Assembly (NCBI RefSeq): GCF_007679045.1
Contig: NZ_VEFS01000002.1
Coordinates: 186,001-250,000, forward strand
Direction of reading: 5' to 3'
Length of the DNA stretch: 64,000 nucleotides
Source: Microbacterium sp. BH-3-3-3
Lineage (GTDB): Bacteria > Actinomycetota > Actinomycetes > Actinomycetales > Microbacteriaceae
In this document: in pieces, positions 26,477 through 33,879 of the stretch
How positions within the stretch are numbered: position 1 is the stretch's first letter
How the letters are laid out: the number at the start of each line of letters is the position of its first letter
The notes under the pieces: generated by a model
Database searches by the model: none
Told to the model about the DNA's origin: nothing
Seen by the model: the letters and a program-made list of their open reading frames with translations, nothing else
Made by a program: the position numbers and the translations under genes

Positions 26477-27367
26477 GTGAGTACGTCGCTGTACCTTCTG
26501 CAGGCAGCCGCTCTCGCGGCGTCCGTTCTCACCCCTTCCGGTACTCCGCAGCACACCGCCGATAAGAGCTACCGTTCGATGGTCACCGGCGGGCTCTACC
26601 GACACGACGCGCTCCGTGCAGGACAGGAAGTCCTAGAGCGGGCGAGCCTCGTGAAGATAGTCGACGATGTCATCTTCCCGGTCGAAGACCTGCAGGCGAT
26701 GACGCGCATGCCTCAACAGGACGCGGTCGAGATGCTGTTTCGCGCGCTCGTTCTTCAGGAGCGACCCCTCTGGTTGTGGGGGCTCGTCGACGAACGCGGC
26801 CTGCACTTGGACAATGTCCCCGACGACGCGGCGTCAGTGCTCTCCAAGATGATGCGAACGGTGGAGGAGCGGGAGGCTTACCTCCTCAGCCTGGCGCGGA
26901 CGGTGGATACTCAGCAGCTTAAAGAGCTGGGCCTTCGTGGCGAGGAGCTGGTCGTCGCCACGTGCCGGGCACACCTCAGCGACCGCGGACGCTCGGATCT
27001 TGCTGATCTTGTTTGCCGGGTGAGCGAGATCAGCGACGAGCTGGGATACGACATCACCTCCATCGACACTGGCGGTACTCGCCACCGTCTCGAAGTCAAA
27101 GCGACTCGTGTGGCTGTCAACAAATTCGAGTTCTACCTCTCGCGCAACGAGGCGGATTTCGCCGCCCGGGACCGGAATTGGTCCTTGGTAGCGGTCTGCC
27201 TCGACGGCGACGACCGTGTTCTCGGGTGGTGCAGGAGCGAGGCGCTCGCACCCCACCTTCCCGTGGATACGAGCGAGTTTGCTCGATGGGCCAGCGTCAA
27301 AGTGTCGATGCCATTGGCCGATCTCACGCCCGGCTTGCCGTTGGACGCAAGAACGGGTGCTCACTGA
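26477..27367 (+). CDS. DUF3883-type PD-(D/E)xK nuclease-like protein
   Basis: 296 residues. The C-terminal domain has the DUF3883 pattern: RGEELVVATCRAHL, ISDELGYDITSIDTGG, HRLEVKAT and FYLSRNEADFA. Predicted catalytic residues are Glu156 or 157, Asp192 and Glu206-x-Lys208, giving a PD-(D/E)xK nuclease core. The first 150 residues form a helical domain of unknown role. GTG start three bases after the helicase stop. Its end overlaps the converging methyltransferase gene by 44 bases. I infer this is the DNA-cutting part of the system. Confidence 0.8.
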   Translation: MSTSLYLLQAAALAASVLTPSGTPQHTADKSYRSMVTGGLYRHDALRAGQEVLERASLVKIVDDVIFPVEDLQAMTRMPQQDAVEMLFRALVLQERPLWLWGLVDERGLHLDNVPDDAASVLSKMMRTVEEREAYLLSLARTVDTQQLKELGLRGEELVVATCRAHLSDRGRSDLADLVCRVSEISDELGYDITSIDTGGTRHRLEVKATRVAVNKFEFYLSRNEADFAARDRNWSLVAVCLDGDDRVLGWCRSEALAPHLPVDTSEFARWASVKVSMPLADLTPGLPLDARTGAH

Positions 27368-29393
27368 GCTCGGTTCGCATCTTTTCCGCCCACCCGTCGG
27401 GGAGCTCGCCGACCTGTCGGACGTACCCGGATACGAGGCTGAGGAAGCTCGCTTCGTCGCCGTCGTTTGCACCCGGGTAGTGCTGCAGCACGGGCCGGGA
27501 CCCGCGCGGCACCAGATCAAGGATCAGGTCGAGTGTGCACGCGCGGACGTTACGCTTGGCCGCGTCCGACTCGTTCTCGCTATGGATGATCTCGGTCCCG
27601 GCGGTGCGATAGCCCGCGTTGTGCAACGCGCCCAACAGCTCAATCCACGCACGCGGATCGCGGTTTGCGAAGCTGAAAATGAGGTGCCCGTCGGCGCGGA
27701 GTGTCCGACGGCACTCGCGGAAGATGCGGGCGAGAAGGTCGGCCTGCGGCTCCTCACGCGCAATGCGTGGATTTACCGCGACATCCCCGAAGACGGCAGT
27801 CGTGGGCAGCCCCGCCCACGCGCGAAGAGGAAGTGAGAGCTCCTCGTACTGGACATCGTCGTGGTACGGCGGGTCCGTTAGGACGAGGTCGCAGGAACCG
27901 TCCGGTAGCGTCTGACGTTCGGAACTACCCCATGCCACCGTGACTGGCGATTCCCATGACCCCGTCGAGCTCGACTGGGTCACATCCTGAAACGCGGCCG
28001 AAATAGGCGTACCCACGCGCGAGGACCACCAATCGCTTGCGGACAACATCCTCGCAACGCGCCGCAGCACTGTCCCACGCCCGCTGGCTCGTGTACCCCA
28101 CACGTTCGGTTCGGCCGCGAACGTTGTGAAGTTGAACCGATGGTTTGCCATCGACTCGAAGCTCTTCAGGTAGAACCGATCCCAGCGGGACAGTAAACCG
28201 GCCATCTCGGTCGTCCCAATGATGGCTAGCCGCAGCGCATCTCCTACACGGTCGTCGCTCGCAACATACTGAACCTCATCGAGCAACTGCTCAGTCAGTA
28301 TCTGTTGCCGCCGAGGGTACAAGTCCTGCCAGCGGCGGAACCCGTGGCGCAGCAACACCGCGGTCTCCTGGCCGTCTGGGATCTCCCCGAGATCACGTAC
28401 GGGCTTCCACCGGACGTCTTCGGCCTGCTGAACCTCAGCCGGGCGCGGCAGGTCGATCTCGCGTCGCCGGCCGCTACTACGTTCGACCAGCACGGGTTCC
28501 CACCGATAGCTGGACTGTTCGGCGCGCTCGCTCAGCCTGTCGTCCTTCCCGCACGACCAGCAACGGATGATGCGCCGTCCGGTGTAGTTTGCTGACGGCT
28601 CGACGGTGAGCTGACACTGCGGGCACCCCTGCGTTCCGTCGCGCAACCCGCGGAACAGATGACCTCGGGCGCAGGCTAGGAATGCGGCGCTTTCCCCGCG
28701 CTCGGCGCGCGCACACAGACTGACCAGAGCGTGCGGGAACATGCGACTGCGCACATCGCAGTGGGTGCAGGCTGCAACGGCGACGCGGAAGGTGTGCGAG
28801 ATCTCACCTCGAGCGCCGTCCGAGAGGGTTGTCCCATACGCCGCCTCGGTCAGCGCCGTGATGCGCTGGGCCAGTGCGGCGAATCCCTCTTCGAGGTCGG
28901 CTCTGGCCGGCGAGCTCAGCATCGCCTTCAGCCCACGAGCAGCCCAGGGGTTGAGGTCCTGGGCGTAGACGCGGTGGCCACGAGCAACCGCAGCGAGGGG
29001 AATGACTCCGCCTCCAGCGAACGGATCGCTGATGAGCAGTGATTGGCCGCGGTCAAGCGCAGCGGCGTCGATGAGTGCCCCGTTGACCGCCTCAGTTCGC
29101 CGGGCCCACCATCGGTACGTGGTGACGGGAGGCAGCTGAATCTCTCGGTTACGGCTTTCGCTGCGGGCGCTAGCGCTCACGTGAGCCGTATCGAGGTGGC
29201 GCAACGGACTGCGAATGAGCCCCGGTGCGTCCGACCGTGGTGGGCTTTCGGGCCGCGTCTGCCCCGTTGCTCCGTATGCCATCTCGACTGCCCCCGGCTC
29301 GCTGGGCACGGTCTCCCTGCGCCCGCCCTCCATCCTGCCATGCGGGAGTCGGGGTTCTCGCGTGTACCCGGGGGCGAGATGCAAGTTGCTCAT
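27324..29393 (-). CDS. Zn-ribbon DNA methyltransferase (COG1743/DUF1156-like)
   Basis: About 689 residues from ATG 29393. Seen: N-terminal VTTYRWWARRTEAVNGAL, SAM-binding loop SDPFAGGGVIPLAAVARGH, a pair of zinc knuckles (GCPQCQ and CWSCGKDD), and the catalytic LTDPPYHDDVQYEELSLPLRAW near the C-terminus. This order matches adenine-specific methylases with Zn-ribbon; an N4-cytosine or N6-adenine product is expected because of DPPY. The start is uncertain: 29282 would also give a full core, and the frame is open to 29522. It is probably the protective modification enzyme for the facing nuclease operon. The 3' end overlaps that operon by 44 bases. Confidence 0.82.
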   Translation of the reverse strand: MSNLHLAPGYTREPRLPHGRMEGGRRETVPSEPGAVEMAYGATGQTRPESPPRSDAPGLIRSPLRHLDTAHVSASARSESRNREIQLPPVTTYRWWARRTEAVNGALIDAAALDRGQSLLISDPFAGGGVIPLAAVARGHRVYAQDLNPWAARGLKAMLSSPARADLEEGFAALAQRITALTEAAYGTTLSDGARGEISHTFRVAVAACTHCDVRSRMFPHALVSLCARAERGESAAFLACARGHLFRGLRDGTQGCPQCQLTVEPSANYTGRRIIRCWSCGKDDRLSERAEQSSYRWEPVLVERSSGRRREIDLPRPAEVQQAEDVRWKPVRDLGEIPDGQETAVLLRHGFRRWQDLYPRRQQILTEQLLDEVQYVASDDRVGDALRLAIIGTTEMAGLLSRWDRFYLKSFESMANHRFNFTTFAAEPNVWGTRASGRGTVLRRVARMLSASDWWSSRVGTPISAAFQDVTQSSSTGSWESPVTVAWGSSERQTLPDGSCDLVLTDPPYHDDVQYEELSLPLRAWAGLPTTAVFGDVAVNPRIAREEPQADLLARIFRECRRTLRADGHLIFSFANRDPRAWIELLGALHNAGYRTAGTEIIHSENESDAAKRNVRACTLDLILDLVPRGSRPVLQHYPGANDGDEASFLSLVSGYVRQVGELPDGWAEKMRTELSEHPFLRPTASRA

Positions 29394-29445
29394 GAACTGA
29401 CTATGCGCGGCAAAGCCACCGACGTGGTCACGGCCGCCTCGGCCC

Positions 29446-29763
29446 CTAGAGGCGGTCGATCCAGGTGTCGTGATCACGTTGGTCCCACGAGCTTCCAGTC
29501 GCGCTGCGTCCACCTGCAGCAACGCGGCTCTCCAGCCGGCCGATCAGGGTGACCGCTTGTCGGGCTGTGAGGTCTTGCACGCGGGAGATCCGGACCCCGA
29601 TCAATTCGGCGACCACCTCGAACTGGGTGGGGGCGTCGACGATGCCGAGGGTGCGGAAGTGGCCGCCGATAACGACCCGTTGATCCGGAGTCATGGGATA
29701 GGTGGTCGGTTCGACCGGCTGCTCAGGCTCTTCGAAGTCAAACAATGATGGCTGATCGCTCAC
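29446..29763 (-). CDS. Small hypothetical protein upstream of the methyltransferase
   Basis: 105 residues. The core (MTPDQRVVIGGHFRTLGI, then VAELIGVRISRVQDLTARQA and LIGRLESR) resembles a short helical domain found in actinophage and plasmid proteins that ends 'LTxxEAxxVIxxLE'. The N-terminus is acidic (SLFDFEEPEQP). GTG start with a G-rich site upstream. It lies 52 bases before the chosen methyltransferase start on the same strand, so the two form an operon; a DNA-binding accessory role is a guess. Confidence 0.6.
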   Translation of the reverse strand: MSDQPSLFDFEEPEQPVEPTTYPMTPDQRVVIGGHFRTLGIVDAPTQFEVVAELIGVRISRVQDLTARQAVTLIGRLESRVAAGGRSATGSSWDQRDHDTWIDRL

Positions 29764-30278
29764 GCCCCCAAGCCTCCCACCGTTGACGCCTTACCCCGTC
29801 GCGCACACCCCCGCCCAGCGAGCCGCGACGCGGACTGTCTCTCAGGCCATGGCTGCGCAGTCGAGTTCCGAGCCCCCGGCGTAGCCGGACAGCATGCTCG
29901 CTGTGCGCGGAGCGTGCAGTGGGCTGAACCAAGTCACGGCGCGCTGATGCTCCTAGACAAGACAGACTCCCCATGGGCGAATCTGCTCGACGGGTGGGGC
30001 CAGGCGCGAGAACAACATTGGCGACGACGCGAAACAGGCTTGGGGTAATGCTGCCGGGGTGGCGGCCCCGACACGTGAGGTGCTGGGTCCTGGCCAGCTG
30101 GGGGCGGGCGGGACCCGTGTGGGAATAGCGATGGGAAGCGGTGAGAAACGACGCCGAAACCGTTCGCGCGATCCCTTGAGCCTCAAGGGAACGGGGAGAT
30201 GCGGGGATACCCCACCACGAAGAAAAGGGCACCCAAATCGGGTGCCCTTTTCTCGTTCCCGCGGGATTCGTCTGGGGC
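29764..30278. other. Gene-free right edge of the island
   Basis: 515 bases without a convincing gene; open frames here are Arg/Pro-rich shadows. It holds CCACCACG at 30212-30219, which also occurs at the tRNA-Tyr 3' end (16673-16680), and GGGGATACCCC at 30203-30213, the reverse complement of the 11-mer at 16680-16690. After these comes the VOC gene terminator. This is the probable junction back to host sequence. Confidence 0.4.
30221..30253 (-). terminator. Rho-independent terminator of the VOC gene
   Basis: Perfect 14-bp stem AGAAAAGGGCACCC (30221-30234) and GGGTGCCCTTTTCT (30240-30253) with a 5-base loop. On the minus strand it follows the VOC stop by 25 bases and ends in a T run. Confidence 0.88.
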
Positions 30279-30731
30279 TCAGGCGGAGACGCTGATGCTC
30301 CACGTCACGCCGAAGCGATCGGTGAGCATGCCGAACCCTGCGCTCCACGCCGAGGCGGCCAGCGGCTCGACCACGACGGCGCCGACGGCCAGGGCGTCCC
30401 AGTGGCCCTGCAGTTCTTCGAGGGTGTCCGCGCTGAGGGAGACGAACACCGCCTGGTCGGTGACGGTCGTGCCGTTCTCGCGACGGGTGGAGCCTCCGCC
30501 GACGATCGGTCCGTCGGTCAGGCCCGGGACGTCGTAGCCCATCACGCGGAAGCCGTTCTCGCCGGCGACGAGGCCGAAGACGACCTTGTCGGAGCCCGGG
30601 ACCTCGGCCGGCATGCCGAAGTCGGCGTAGGTGTTGACGACGAGGTGCCCGCCGAAGACGCTCTGGTAGAACTCCAGCGCCGCACGGGCGTCGCCGCGGA
30701 AGTTGAGGTGCGTGGTCGTCTGAATGGTCAT
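30279..30731 (-). CDS. VOC family protein (PhnB-like glyoxalase fold)
   Basis: 150 residues with the PhnB-type vicinal oxygen chelate pattern: TTTHLNFRGDARAALEFYQSVFGG at the start, FRVMGYDVPG in the middle and the C-terminal GFGMLTDRFGVTWSISV. PhnB-like proteins often lack known catalytic activity. Start at ATG 30731 with AGGAG four bases upstream; the frame reaches 30782 without a ribosome site. The divergent WYL regulator is a likely controller. Confidence 0.9.
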   Translation of the reverse strand: MTIQTTTHLNFRGDARAALEFYQSVFGGHLVVNTYADFGMPAEVPGSDKVVFGLVAGENGFRVMGYDVPGLTDGPIVGGGSTRRENGTTVTDQAVFVSLSADTLEELQGHWDALAVGAVVVEPLAASAWSAGFGMLTDRFGVTWSISVSA

Positions 30732-30828
30732 GATGCTCCTGTCCGAGTGGGCCCGGGTGGCCCGATACAGGAAGAGTCCCACCCGTATAGGCGCGTTTCT
30801 GTCCTAGACCCCGCGTAGCGTGAATCGC

Positions 30829-31815
30829 ATGACCACCACCGCCCGACTGCTCGCCCTGCTGTCGCTGCTGCAGACCCGGCGCGACTGGCCTGGCTCGCTT
30901 CTGGCCGTGCGGCTCGGCACGAGCGATCGGACGGTGCGACGCGACATCGAGCGGCTGCGCGAGATGGGATACGCGATCCAGGCGACGATGGGCCCCGACG
31001 GGGGATATCGCCTCGGGCCCGGTGACGACCTGCCACCCCTGCTGTTCGACGATGATCAGACGGTGGCGGTGGCCCTCGCCCTACAGACCCTCCCCGCGAT
31101 CGGCGCCGGCATCGAGGAAGCCGCGAGCAGAGCGCTGGGGACGATTCGGCAGGTGATGCCGGAGCGTCTGCGTCGCCGCCTCGACGCGCTGAAGGTCACG
31201 ACGGTCCGGGGCGCGGGTGACGCAGCGCCCATGCCGCTCTCGCTCGACGTGCTCGTCACCCTGGCGCAGGCGACCCGCGCGCACGAGGTGCTGCGGTTCG
31301 ACTATCCGCCCCGCGACGCGGTGGACGACGGCCCTGCCTTCGGGCCTGCGCGTCGCTGCGAGCCCGTGCGCGTCGTGGCCTCGAACGGTCGGTGGTACCT
31401 GCTCGGATGGGATCTCGATCGCGAGGACTGGCGTCTCTACAGCGTCGACCGCGTCCGGCCGCGCACGCCGAACGGACCACAATTCACCCCGCGCGCCGTG
31501 CCCGGTGGCGACGTCGAAGAATTCGTCTCCGCGCGCTTCAAGGGGTCGGACGTGAACGAGTGGCCCTGCCGCGGCACCGTGATCCTCGACCTCCCGGCGC
31601 ACGAGGTGCTGCCGTTCGCGGGGGACGGAACCGTGACCGTGGTCGACGAGGGGCGCTGCGCCCTCGAGTCGGGATCGTGGTCGTGGGGGTCGTTGGCGGC
31701 ATCGTTCGGTCGGTTCGAAACCGCGATGCAGGTGGTGGGCCCGCGCGAACTGGCGGCGGCCTTCGAGACGGTCGCCGAACGGTATCGGGCGACGACGGTG
31801 TCGTCGGCGCCGTGA
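30829..31815 (+). CDS. WYL-domain transcriptional regulator (YafY type)
   Basis: 328 residues. N-terminal winged HTH (residues 1-55: LALLSLLQTRRDWPGSLLAV and TSDRTVRRDIERLREMGY) and a WYL domain at about 140-215 with VLRFDYPPRD and NGRWYLLGWDLDREDWRLYSVDRV. WYL domains sense ligands, often nucleotides. TAGCGT lies seven bases before ATG 30829 (leaderless); an in-frame GTG at 30820 overlaps the box and is rejected. It is divergent from the VOC gene, with 97 bases between. Confidence 0.9.
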   Translation: MTTTARLLALLSLLQTRRDWPGSLLAVRLGTSDRTVRRDIERLREMGYAIQATMGPDGGYRLGPGDDLPPLLFDDDQTVAVALALQTLPAIGAGIEEAASRALGTIRQVMPERLRRRLDALKVTTVRGAGDAAPMPLSLDVLVTLAQATRAHEVLRFDYPPRDAVDDGPAFGPARRCEPVRVVASNGRWYLLGWDLDREDWRLYSVDRVRPRTPNGPQFTPRAVPGGDVEEFVSARFKGSDVNEWPCRGTVILDLPAHEVLPFAGDGTVTVVDEGRCALESGSWSWGSLAASFGRFETAMQVVGPRELAAAFETVAERYRATTVSSAP

Positions 31816-31821
31816 CCGCGC

Positions 31822-32169
31822 TCAGCTCGCCGCGAGCAGTGCCTTCGACTTCGTCTCGAGGAAGGAGACGAGGGCGCCGAGCACGTTGAGCTCGTTGCCG
31901 AGGTTGACCAGTTCGACGCAGCCGAGCTCGATGGTGGCCTCGCGGGCTTCCATCGTCGCCTTCCAGCTGCCGTCGCCGCCGGCGATCGGCTGGAGATAGG
32001 TAACCGTCTTCGCCTCGGTCAGGTCGACGACGATGAGTCCGGTGTCGGGGTCGGTCTCGTCGTCACGCTCGAGAACGCGGATGTCGCTGCCGGTGAGGTA
32101 GCCCATCGCCCGGAACTCCGCGAGCCACGCGTCGAGAAGGGCCATGTCGATCAGCGTGCGTACGGGCAC
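31822..32169 (-). CDS. Hypothetical protein (115 aa)
   Basis: Not recognised. 115 residues, soluble, acidic, with LIVVDLTEAKTVTYLQPI and a C-terminal helix ending in LETKSKALLAAS. GTG start at 32169 with GGAG six bases upstream; an ATG eight codons later is possible. Its codon use is like the host's. It ends 6 bases before the converging WYL gene. Confidence 0.65.
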   Translation of the reverse strand: MPVRTLIDMALLDAWLAEFRAMGYLTGSDIRVLERDDETDPDTGLIVVDLTEAKTVTYLQPIAGGDGSWKATMEAREATIELGCVELVNLGNELNVLGALVSFLETKSKALLAAS

Positions 32170-32219
32170 GGGCGTCTCCGATCCAGGCGCGTGAGCGTCA
32201 CGCGTCCGACCAGTATGAA

Positions 32220-32247
32220 GCCCGCTGCGCCTTTCGGGCGAGCGGGC
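32220..32247 (-). terminator. Hairpin after the DUF7882-like gene
   Basis: GCCCGCT (32220-32226) pairs with AGCGGGC (32241-32247), loop 14 bases. On the minus strand it follows the stop at 32261 by 13 bases. No T run, so moderate support only. Confidence 0.45.
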
Positions 32248-32260
32248 GTCATTCGTGCTA

Positions 32261-32629
32261 TCAGGCGGCGCGGACCGAGCGGCCGACGGGGCGCGCGGAG
32301 CGCACCGGAGTGCGGGTCGCTTCTTCGGCCGACTCCCACGTGCGGGTGTCGATGACCAGACCCGACGCGGCGTTGGCCTGGTCGGCGAGGCTGCGGAGGT
32401 AGTCGCCCACGAGCTGCTCCGGCTCGACCGAGTCGAAGACGAAGCGCAGGGGGATGGCCGGCTGCAGCCAGATGGTCGAGCGACCGGGCTCCTCGGCGGT
32501 GCCGGTCCACGTCAGCGTGAACGATTCTCCGCGACGGAGTTTCGTCGACGCGATGACCTTGATGTAACCCATCAGACGGTCGGGCAGGGCGATGGGAGCG
32601 GTGTCAGAACCGTAGTAAAGCTTTGCCAT
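32261..32629 (-). CDS. DUF7882-like small protein
   Basis: 122 residues starting MAKLYYGSDTAPIALPDRLM, with a beta-rich core (KVIASTKLRRGESFTLTW, TIWLQPAIPLRFVFDS) and an Arg-rich tail. Similar Microbacteriaceae proteins are placed in DUF7882 and are often mislabelled as ATP-dependent DNA ligase; there is no ligase motif here. AAGGAGAT precedes the ATG. A TACCTT -10 on the minus strand (32668-32673) lies in the shared control region with the MarR gene, which may regulate it. Confidence 0.6.
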   Translation of the reverse strand: MAKLYYGSDTAPIALPDRLMGYIKVIASTKLRRGESFTLTWTGTAEEPGRSTIWLQPAIPLRFVFDSVEPEQLVGDYLRSLADQANAASGLVIDTRTWESAEEATRTPVRSARPVGRSVRAA

Positions 32630-32663
32630 GACGATCTCCTTCAGTCGGGGTCGGTCGGGCTAA

Positions 32664-32731
32664 TCACTAAGGTACCAGAAATTTAACCGGATTAATTAAC
32701 TTCGCAAAATATTCGAGATCTTCACTAAGGT
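32664..32731. promoter_or_regulatory. Divergent MarR/DUF7882 control region with 10-bp direct repeats
   Basis: AT-rich patch in a GC-rich genome. TCACTAAGGT occurs at 32664-32673 and again at 32722-32731. The second copy holds TAAGGT, a -10 for the MarR transcript; the first holds TACCTT on the other strand, a -10 for the DUF7882-like gene. Between them lie TTAA-containing palindromic sequences (TTAACCGGATTAATTAA). Overlap of operator and both promoters suggests MarR controls both genes. Confidence 0.6.
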
Positions 32732-32737
32732 GGGGTT

Positions 32738-32770
32738 GTGGCCGGCCGGGCTACGCCGAGGAGGTGGTGA
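32738..32770 (+). CDS. Ten-codon leaderless mini-ORF before the MarR gene
   Basis: GTG at 32738 lies six bases after TAAGGT (32726-32731), the leaderless arrangement used elsewhere in the window. It encodes VAGRATPRRW and stops with TGA at 32768-32770, two bases before the MarR start at 32773. The MarR ribosome site (GAGGAGG) lies inside it, so translation of the mini-ORF could couple to, or limit, MarR synthesis. It may equally be chance. Confidence 0.3.
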   Translation: MAGRATPRRW

Positions 32771-32772
32771 CA

Positions 32773-33201
32773 GTGGCACACACCTCTGTGCTGATGCAGG
32801 CGCTGGACGAATACGTCGCGGTGCGCGACGAGAGCATTGCGAAAGCGCGGATCGACCTCGGCGTGAGCGAGCTCGAGGCCGAGGCCCTCCGGTGCATCGG
32901 CGAAGAACCCGGTATCCGCCCCTCGAATCTGCGCGGTCACCTCGGTGTGACGGCCGCGGGGGTCACGACCCTCGTCGATCGGCTCATCGGCCGCGGTCTC
33001 TTGCGCCGCGAACTCGACGCCGAAGATCGCCGCGTCAACCACATCTACCTGCAGATCGATCTCGAGGCCGAGCCGTGGTCCGCGTTGCGCAGCTTCCCCC
33101 GTCAGGTGGAACGCGCCGTGGCCGCGGAGCCGGTCGAGAGCGCGCGGGCGGCGGCTGAACTGCTGCGTCGCATCACCGAGCGGGTTCGTTCTCGCGCCTG
33201 A
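32773..33201 (+). CDS. MarR-family transcriptional regulator
   Basis: 142 residues with a winged helix-turn-helix: GIRPSNLRGHLGVTAAGVTTLVDRLIGRGLLRRELDAEDRRVNHIYL is the DNA-binding helix and wing region with the usual Asp-Arg-Arg wing tip. GTG 32773 has GAGGAGG eight bases upstream; in-frame GTG codons at 32764 and 32767 are alternatives. Its end overlaps the converging aztA gene by 29 bases. Confidence 0.85.
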   Translation: MAHTSVLMQALDEYVAVRDESIAKARIDLGVSELEAEALRCIGEEPGIRPSNLRGHLGVTAAGVTTLVDRLIGRGLLRRELDAEDRRVNHIYLQIDLEAEPWSALRSFPRQVERAVAAEPVESARAAAELLRRITERVRSRA

Positions 33202-33823
33202 GTCGCCCTGCCTCGACGCGGATCACCTGATTCGCTGACGAGATCAGTCTGTCGTCATGGCTGACGCAAACCACGGCGACCCCGCGCTCGACCTCGTCGG
33301 CGATCGCCGTGTGGTTCAGAGCCGCGCTGGCGGCGTCGAGCCCCGTCGTCGGCTCGTCGAGCAGCAGGATGTCGGCGGTGCGCGCCAGGCCCTGGGCGAG
33401 CAGGGCGCGCTGGCGCTGGCCGCCCGACAGGCTCGAGAACGGGAGCCGAGCGAGATCCGCGATGTCGAGCCTGAGCATCGCGGCATCCACCGCCCGACGG
33501 TGCGCGCCGGTGACCCGTCCGAGCAGTCCGGCGCCGCCCCAGGCGCCCACGACGACCACGTCGCGCACGGTGAGGGGGAGGTCGTCGGCGATGGCCGCGC
33601 GCTGGGGGACGAAGGCTCGCGAGCGGGGTCCGGCGTCGACGATTCCGGATGCCGGCGGACGCGCTCCCGCGAGGATCTCGAGCAGCGTCGACTTGCCCGC
33701 TCCGTTGGGTCCGACGATCACGGTGAGGGCGGCCTCGGGAATCTCCACGTCGACCTCGGCGAGTGCGGCGATGCCGCCGTAGTCGGCGCGGAGGTCTGTG
33801 CCGATCAGGGCCTGGGGGGTCAT
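33173..33823 (-). CDS. aztA: Zinc ABC transporter ATP-binding protein
   Basis: 216 residues: Walker A GPNGAGKST, signature LSGGQRQRALLAQGLA, Walker B ILLLDEPTTG and the switch His in VCVSHDDR. Smaller than a full ABC domain, as usual for metal-type AztA/ZnuC. A perfect TATAAT (33831-33836 on the minus strand) lies seven bases before ATG 33823, so I reject the ATG at 33832, which overlaps the box. It is divergent from aztB across a Zur-like palindrome, so subunits of one transporter are controlled from one site. Confidence 0.9.
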   Translation of the reverse strand: MTPQALIGTDLRADYGGIAALAEVDVEIPEAALTVIVGPNGAGKSTLLEILAGARPPASGIVDAGPRSRAFVPQRAAIADDLPLTVRDVVVVGAWGGAGLLGRVTGAHRRAVDAAMLRLDIADLARLPFSSLSGGQRQRALLAQGLARTADILLLDEPTTGLDAASAALNHTAIADEVERGVAVVCVSHDDRLISSANQVIRVEAGRLRRENEPAR

Positions 33824-33842
33824 GGCATCCATTATATGAGTT

Positions 33843-33857
33843 TGAGAATCGTTCTCA
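33843..33857. promoter_or_regulatory. Zur/Fur-like operator between aztA and aztB
   Basis: TGAGAATCGTTCTCA, a 15-base perfect palindrome about a central base. It sits seven bases upstream of the aztA -10 and nine bases before the aztB -10-like TACGGT (33866-33871). It fits the TGAxAATxxTTxTCA form of Zur/Fur-family boxes. Zinc-replete repression by Zur is inferred from the genes on both sides. Confidence 0.8.
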
Positions 33858-33879
33858 CTTAACGCTACGGTCGAGCACC

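Noticed and set aside
16679-30278. A DISARM, BREX or CBASS locus
   Set aside because: The SNF2 protein and methylase recall DISARM and the TIR-like protein recalls CBASS, but DrmA/B/C, BREX PglZ/BrxC and any cyclase are missing.
29738-30348. Short open frames in the right edge of the island
   Set aside because: Arg/Pro/Ser-rich, no ribosome site, overlapping a terminator; no sign of a real gene or of an integrase remnant.
32261-32629. ATP-dependent DNA ligase
   Set aside because: Similar short proteins carry this label in databases, but there is no KxDG adenylation motif and the length is far too short.
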